This document shows, piece by piece, positions 62,095 to 64,000 of a DNA stretch of 64,000 bases. A program made the translations under genes and the position numbers. Positions within the stretch are counted from its first letter, which is position 1, and each line of letters starts with the position of its first letter. Below the pieces are notes generated by a model. That model was not told the origin of the DNA, did no database searches, and worked only from the letters and a program-made list of their open reading frames with translations. Location of the stretch: contig MEOL01000033.1 in assembly GCA_001769215.1 (NCBI GenBank), positions 1 through 64,000 of the forward strand. Reading direction: 5' to 3'. The stretch is from Bacteroidetes bacterium GWF2_41_31 (GTDB lineage Bacteria > Bacteroidota > Bacteroidia > Bacteroidales > F082).

Positions 62095-63111
62095 ATGGGC
62101 GGCCAAATACTAGAAAAAACAGCACCGTTTGAATTAGGCGAAACAGATTGTATAAATCTGGATAACTTTAAAATTGACCTTTCACAACCCGTACCGGATC
62201 CACACCCTCTTTTTACAATCAATCAAATAATAATAACCAGCCCGGGAAATATTGAAGTAATAAAAGGTGGTGCAAAATCTGCTAAATCATTTTTGGTGGC
62301 CTGTTTGGTGGCTGCCTTCGTATCAGATAAAAGGATATTGGGGATAACAGCCAACCCAATAGATGGACGAAACAAAATAATTATTTTAGATACTGAGCAA
62401 AGTTTGTCACACGTGCATAAAATGGCACGAAGGATATTAAGGCTAGCAGGTTACCAGACCGACATAAACCACCCTAATTTAGAGGTTTACTACCTTAAAG
62501 AATTAGATACAACCCAGCGTTTTGAGATGCTTAGAAATGCCGTAACTGACCCACAGGCGGGAATTGTTTTTTTGGATGGTGCAATAGATATTGTTTTCGA
62601 TTTTAACGACCTACGGGAATCAACCCAGGTACGCGATGAACTGATGCAATTGGTGGCTGTTAATCAAATTGCTTTGTTTGCCGTAATACATACAAACAAA
62701 AGAGATGCCAACAGCCGGGGACACTTCGGGGCGATGTTGGAACAGAAAAGCGAAACAACGATACAACTATCAAAACAAGATACTGTTTTTACCGCTTCGG
62801 CTGCCTATACAAGGAATGAACCGTTTGACGACATTCAGTTTATCATTGATGGCGAAGGTATGCCAATTGAGGTGGACAGCCGAATCGACAAAAAAGAAAT
62901 TGCAGCACAAAAACAACGGGAAAATTTTAAACATATCCTATCAGGCCAAAAGCTGATGGAATACAGCGAAATGGTGACTTGTTATTGTGAGGTATCAGGA
63001 CTTTCAGAACCCACAGCGAAACGACATATCGGGGCCGCTGTTTTATCTAAATGGATCAAAAAAGAACATTCAGGAAGCTATTCACTTAATAATAATACTG
63101 ATGAATTTTAA
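62095..63111 (+). CDS. RepA-like AAA+ ATPase / helicase of mobile element
   Basis: A 338-residue RecA-fold ATPase. Walker A is KGGAKSAKSFLVA, Walker B is GIVFLDGAIDIV, and a sensor-like FAVIHTNKRDANSRGHFG follows. The last ~60 residues look like a winged helix (MEYSEMVTCYCEVSGLSEPTAKRHIGAAV). This matches RepA-type hexameric helicases of plasmids and integrative elements. It overlaps the next small gene, which carries the TGATAC repeats. Confidence 0.88.
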   Translation: MGGQILEKTAPFELGETDCINLDNFKIDLSQPVPDPHPLFTINQIIITSPGNIEVIKGGAKSAKSFLVACLVAAFVSDKRILGITANPIDGRNKIIILDTEQSLSHVHKMARRILRLAGYQTDINHPNLEVYYLKELDTTQRFEMLRNAVTDPQAGIVFLDGAIDIVFDFNDLRESTQVRDELMQLVAVNQIALFAVIHTNKRDANSRGHFGAMLEQKSETTIQLSKQDTVFTASAAYTRNEPFDDIQFIIDGEGMPIEVDSRIDKKEIAAQKQRENFKHILSGQKLMEYSEMVTCYCEVSGLSEPTAKRHIGAAVLSKWIKKEHSGSYSLNNNTDEF

Positions 63112-63370
63112 AACGTTTGTACTTATTTTAATTGCCTTAGAACTGTTGTTTTTTGTGTGGAGTATCAAACAGGTATCATTCACTCCCTATCTATATAGGG
63201 GAGTGATACTTGATACTAACTGGAATAGTACCTGTGATACAAACAGTGATACTAAATTGATATTGATAGTCAATAAGTTAAAACAGTATGTTGATAGTGT
63301 TGATCCCAATGATACCCGTGTTGATACTAGTTGGTATCACGGGCAAATGATACCACCATTAAACAACTGA
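63101..63370 (+). CDS. Small membrane-anchored protein overlying TGATAC repeats
   Basis: An 89-residue ORF from ATG 63101, overlapping the ATPase stop by 11 bases. An N-terminal hydrophobic helix (FVLILIALELLFFVW) is followed by a polar part with repeated Asp-Thr pairs, which are the TGATAC motifs read in frame. It may be a real small protein, or the sequence may be mainly an origin with an open frame by chance. Confidence 0.5.
   Translation: MNFKTFVLILIALELLFFVWSIKQVSFTPYLYRGVILDTNWNSTCDTNSDTKLILIVNKLKQYVDSVDPNDTRVDTSWYHGQMIPPLNN
63162..63353. repeat. Cluster of ten TGATAC motifs (iteron-like)
   Basis: TGATAC at 63204, 63211, 63235, 63247, 63310, 63322 and 63348, and its complement GTATCA at 63162, 63173 and 63334: ten copies in 192 bases. 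Two copies flank a hairpin (63173-63209, ACTCCCTA against TAGGGGAGT). It lies right after the RepA-like ATPase gene, the usual place of an iteron origin. Confidence 0.8.
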
Positions 63371-63372
63371 TT

Positions 63373-64000
63373 ATGAAAGCAATAACCGAAATATTGAATA
63401 AAAAAGTTAGTGTTTTCCCGGATGCAAATATTGTGAACAGGTGCATAACTACCACCGTTGGTGAATGGCTTAATGGCTGCAAGAATCCGAAAAACAAAAA
63501 CCTGATGCCATTGGTAGAGCAGATCAGGCAAACCACCGATAAAAAAGAAAAATCAGTACTAAAATTGAAACTGCCAGGTGTAACAATGGCCGCGGAATTG
63601 ACAACACGGGCAAAAAATGTACCGCTCGAAAAGAAAATAATTGAACGATCCGGACTGCTTTGTTTTGATATTGACGATCAGGACAACCCAGGATTAAAAC
63701 CTATTGAGATCCGGGAAAAGCTATCACTTTGCACAAACGTAATATTTGCCGCTTTGAGTGTTTCAGGTAAAGGAGTTTGGGGACTGGTTGAAATGCAATA
63801 TCCTGAAAAAATAAAACAGCACTTTGAACAGCTTAAAATTGATTTTCAAGCGTTGGGTATTAAATTAGATACCTCCAAAGGAGGGAACCCAACAGATTTG
63901 CGTTTTTATTCATACGATCCTGATGCTTATTTTTGTGAACAGTACAAAAATTATGACCGTCTGCCACAACCAAAGCCACAACCAAAGCAACCAAAGTACA
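63373..64000 (+). CDS. BT4734/VirE-N-like primase-associated protein, 5' part
   Basis: An open frame from ATG 63373 to the window end (209 codons seen, cut by the edge, so absent from the track). It carries features of the BT4734-like N-terminal domain: LCFDIDDQDNP, FAALSVSGKGVWGLVEM and KLDTSKGGNPTDLRFYSYDPDAYF, an archaeo-eukaryotic-primase-like pattern. Full-length relatives often continue into a VirE or helicase domain. It lies just after the TGATAC cluster, which fits an element replication module. Confidence 0.85.
   Translation, partial: MKAITEILNKKVSVFPDANIVNRCITTTVGEWLNGCKNPKNKNLMPLVEQIRQTTDKKEKSVLKLKLPGVTMAAELTTRAKNVPLEKKIIERSGLLCFDIDDQDNPGLKPIEIREKLSLCTNVIFAALSVSGKGVWGLVEMQYPEKIKQHFEQLKIDFQALGIKLDTSKGGNPTDLRFYSYDPDAYFCEQYKNYDRLPQPKPQPKQPKY

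Larger units (their letters stand above)
59401..64000 (+). mobile_element. Integrative or mobilisable element, left part
   Basis: The order integrase, small genes, DUF3853-like helix-turn-helix protein, RepA-like ATPase and BT4734/VirE-like gene is that of Bacteroides mobilisable transposons and integrative elements. Genes change to a single plus-strand operon of unrelated style here. The left boundary is set near the integrase promoter by inference; no att repeat or tRNA gene was found, and the right end lies outside the window. Confidence 0.75.

Overview
The window looks like a chromosome segment of an anaerobic or fermentative Bacteroidota, probably of Bacteroidales or Marinilabiliales type. 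The clues are FISUMP-domain secreted proteins, a TonB receptor with a carboxypeptidase-like plug extension, an HU-like DNA-binding protein, several promoters matching the TTTG/TAnnTTTG pattern of this phylum, a DUF3853/BT4734-type mobile element, and a 2-oxoacid:ferredoxin oxidoreductase next to an ADP-forming acyl-CoA synthetase. Family names come from recognising motifs by eye; no database search was run.

Layout. 1-1792 is the leader-proximal part of a CRISPR array with 28 copies of one 30-bp repeat. It reads on the minus strand and runs off the left edge. 2010-12278 is its cas locus, all on the minus strand: cas6, an HU-like gene, a 33-codon microgene, cas5, cas8, cas7, cas3, a REP-associated (RAYT) transposase, an unknown Cys-containing protein, cas4, cas1 and cas2. 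This is a type I-B-like set invaded by a RAYT pair. REP-like palindromes with a CCTGACAGG core are scattered through it, one of them in frame inside the transposase gene. 12607-17298 holds an M20 amidohydrolase, alanine racemase and a TonB receptor. 17713-22822 is a phosphorelay locus: a CHASE3/PAS kinase, a single-domain regulator and a hybrid kinase with 17 copies of a 21-residue repeat. 22962-25979 is a P-type cation ATPase and a MarR regulator sharing a visible operator. 26125-36119 holds multidomain proteins: GNAT-nitrilase, a PAS kinase, GNAT-histone-deacetylase-like, GH130 glycoside phosphorylase fused to a receiver domain, and a GT4 glycosyltransferase with a C-terminal helical-barrel-like region.

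36466-41408 is a looser group: a Fic protein, NIPSNAP-like, DUF4256, DUF1801 and methyltransferase genes, and an unknown. 41893-46271 is a five-gene minus-strand operon headed by a BlaI/BlaR1-type repressor-protease pair, followed by a FISUMP protein, a membrane protein and a lipoprotein. 46501-46895 is the tmRNA gene. 47229-49925 encodes a four-subunit 2-oxoacid:ferredoxin oxidoreductase. With the ADP-forming acyl-CoA synthetase (51026) and an aminotransferase (53826) it suggests amino-acid fermentation: transamination, oxidative decarboxylation to acyl-CoA, then ATP formation. argS, a second FISUMP protein and a secreted esterase follow.

From about 59400 to the right edge is the left end of an integrative element: tyrosine integrase, two unknown small genes, a DUF3853-like helix-turn-helix protein, a RepA-like ATPase, a small membrane protein whose gene is packed with ten TGATAC motifs, and a BT4734/VirE-like primase-associated gene cut by the window end.
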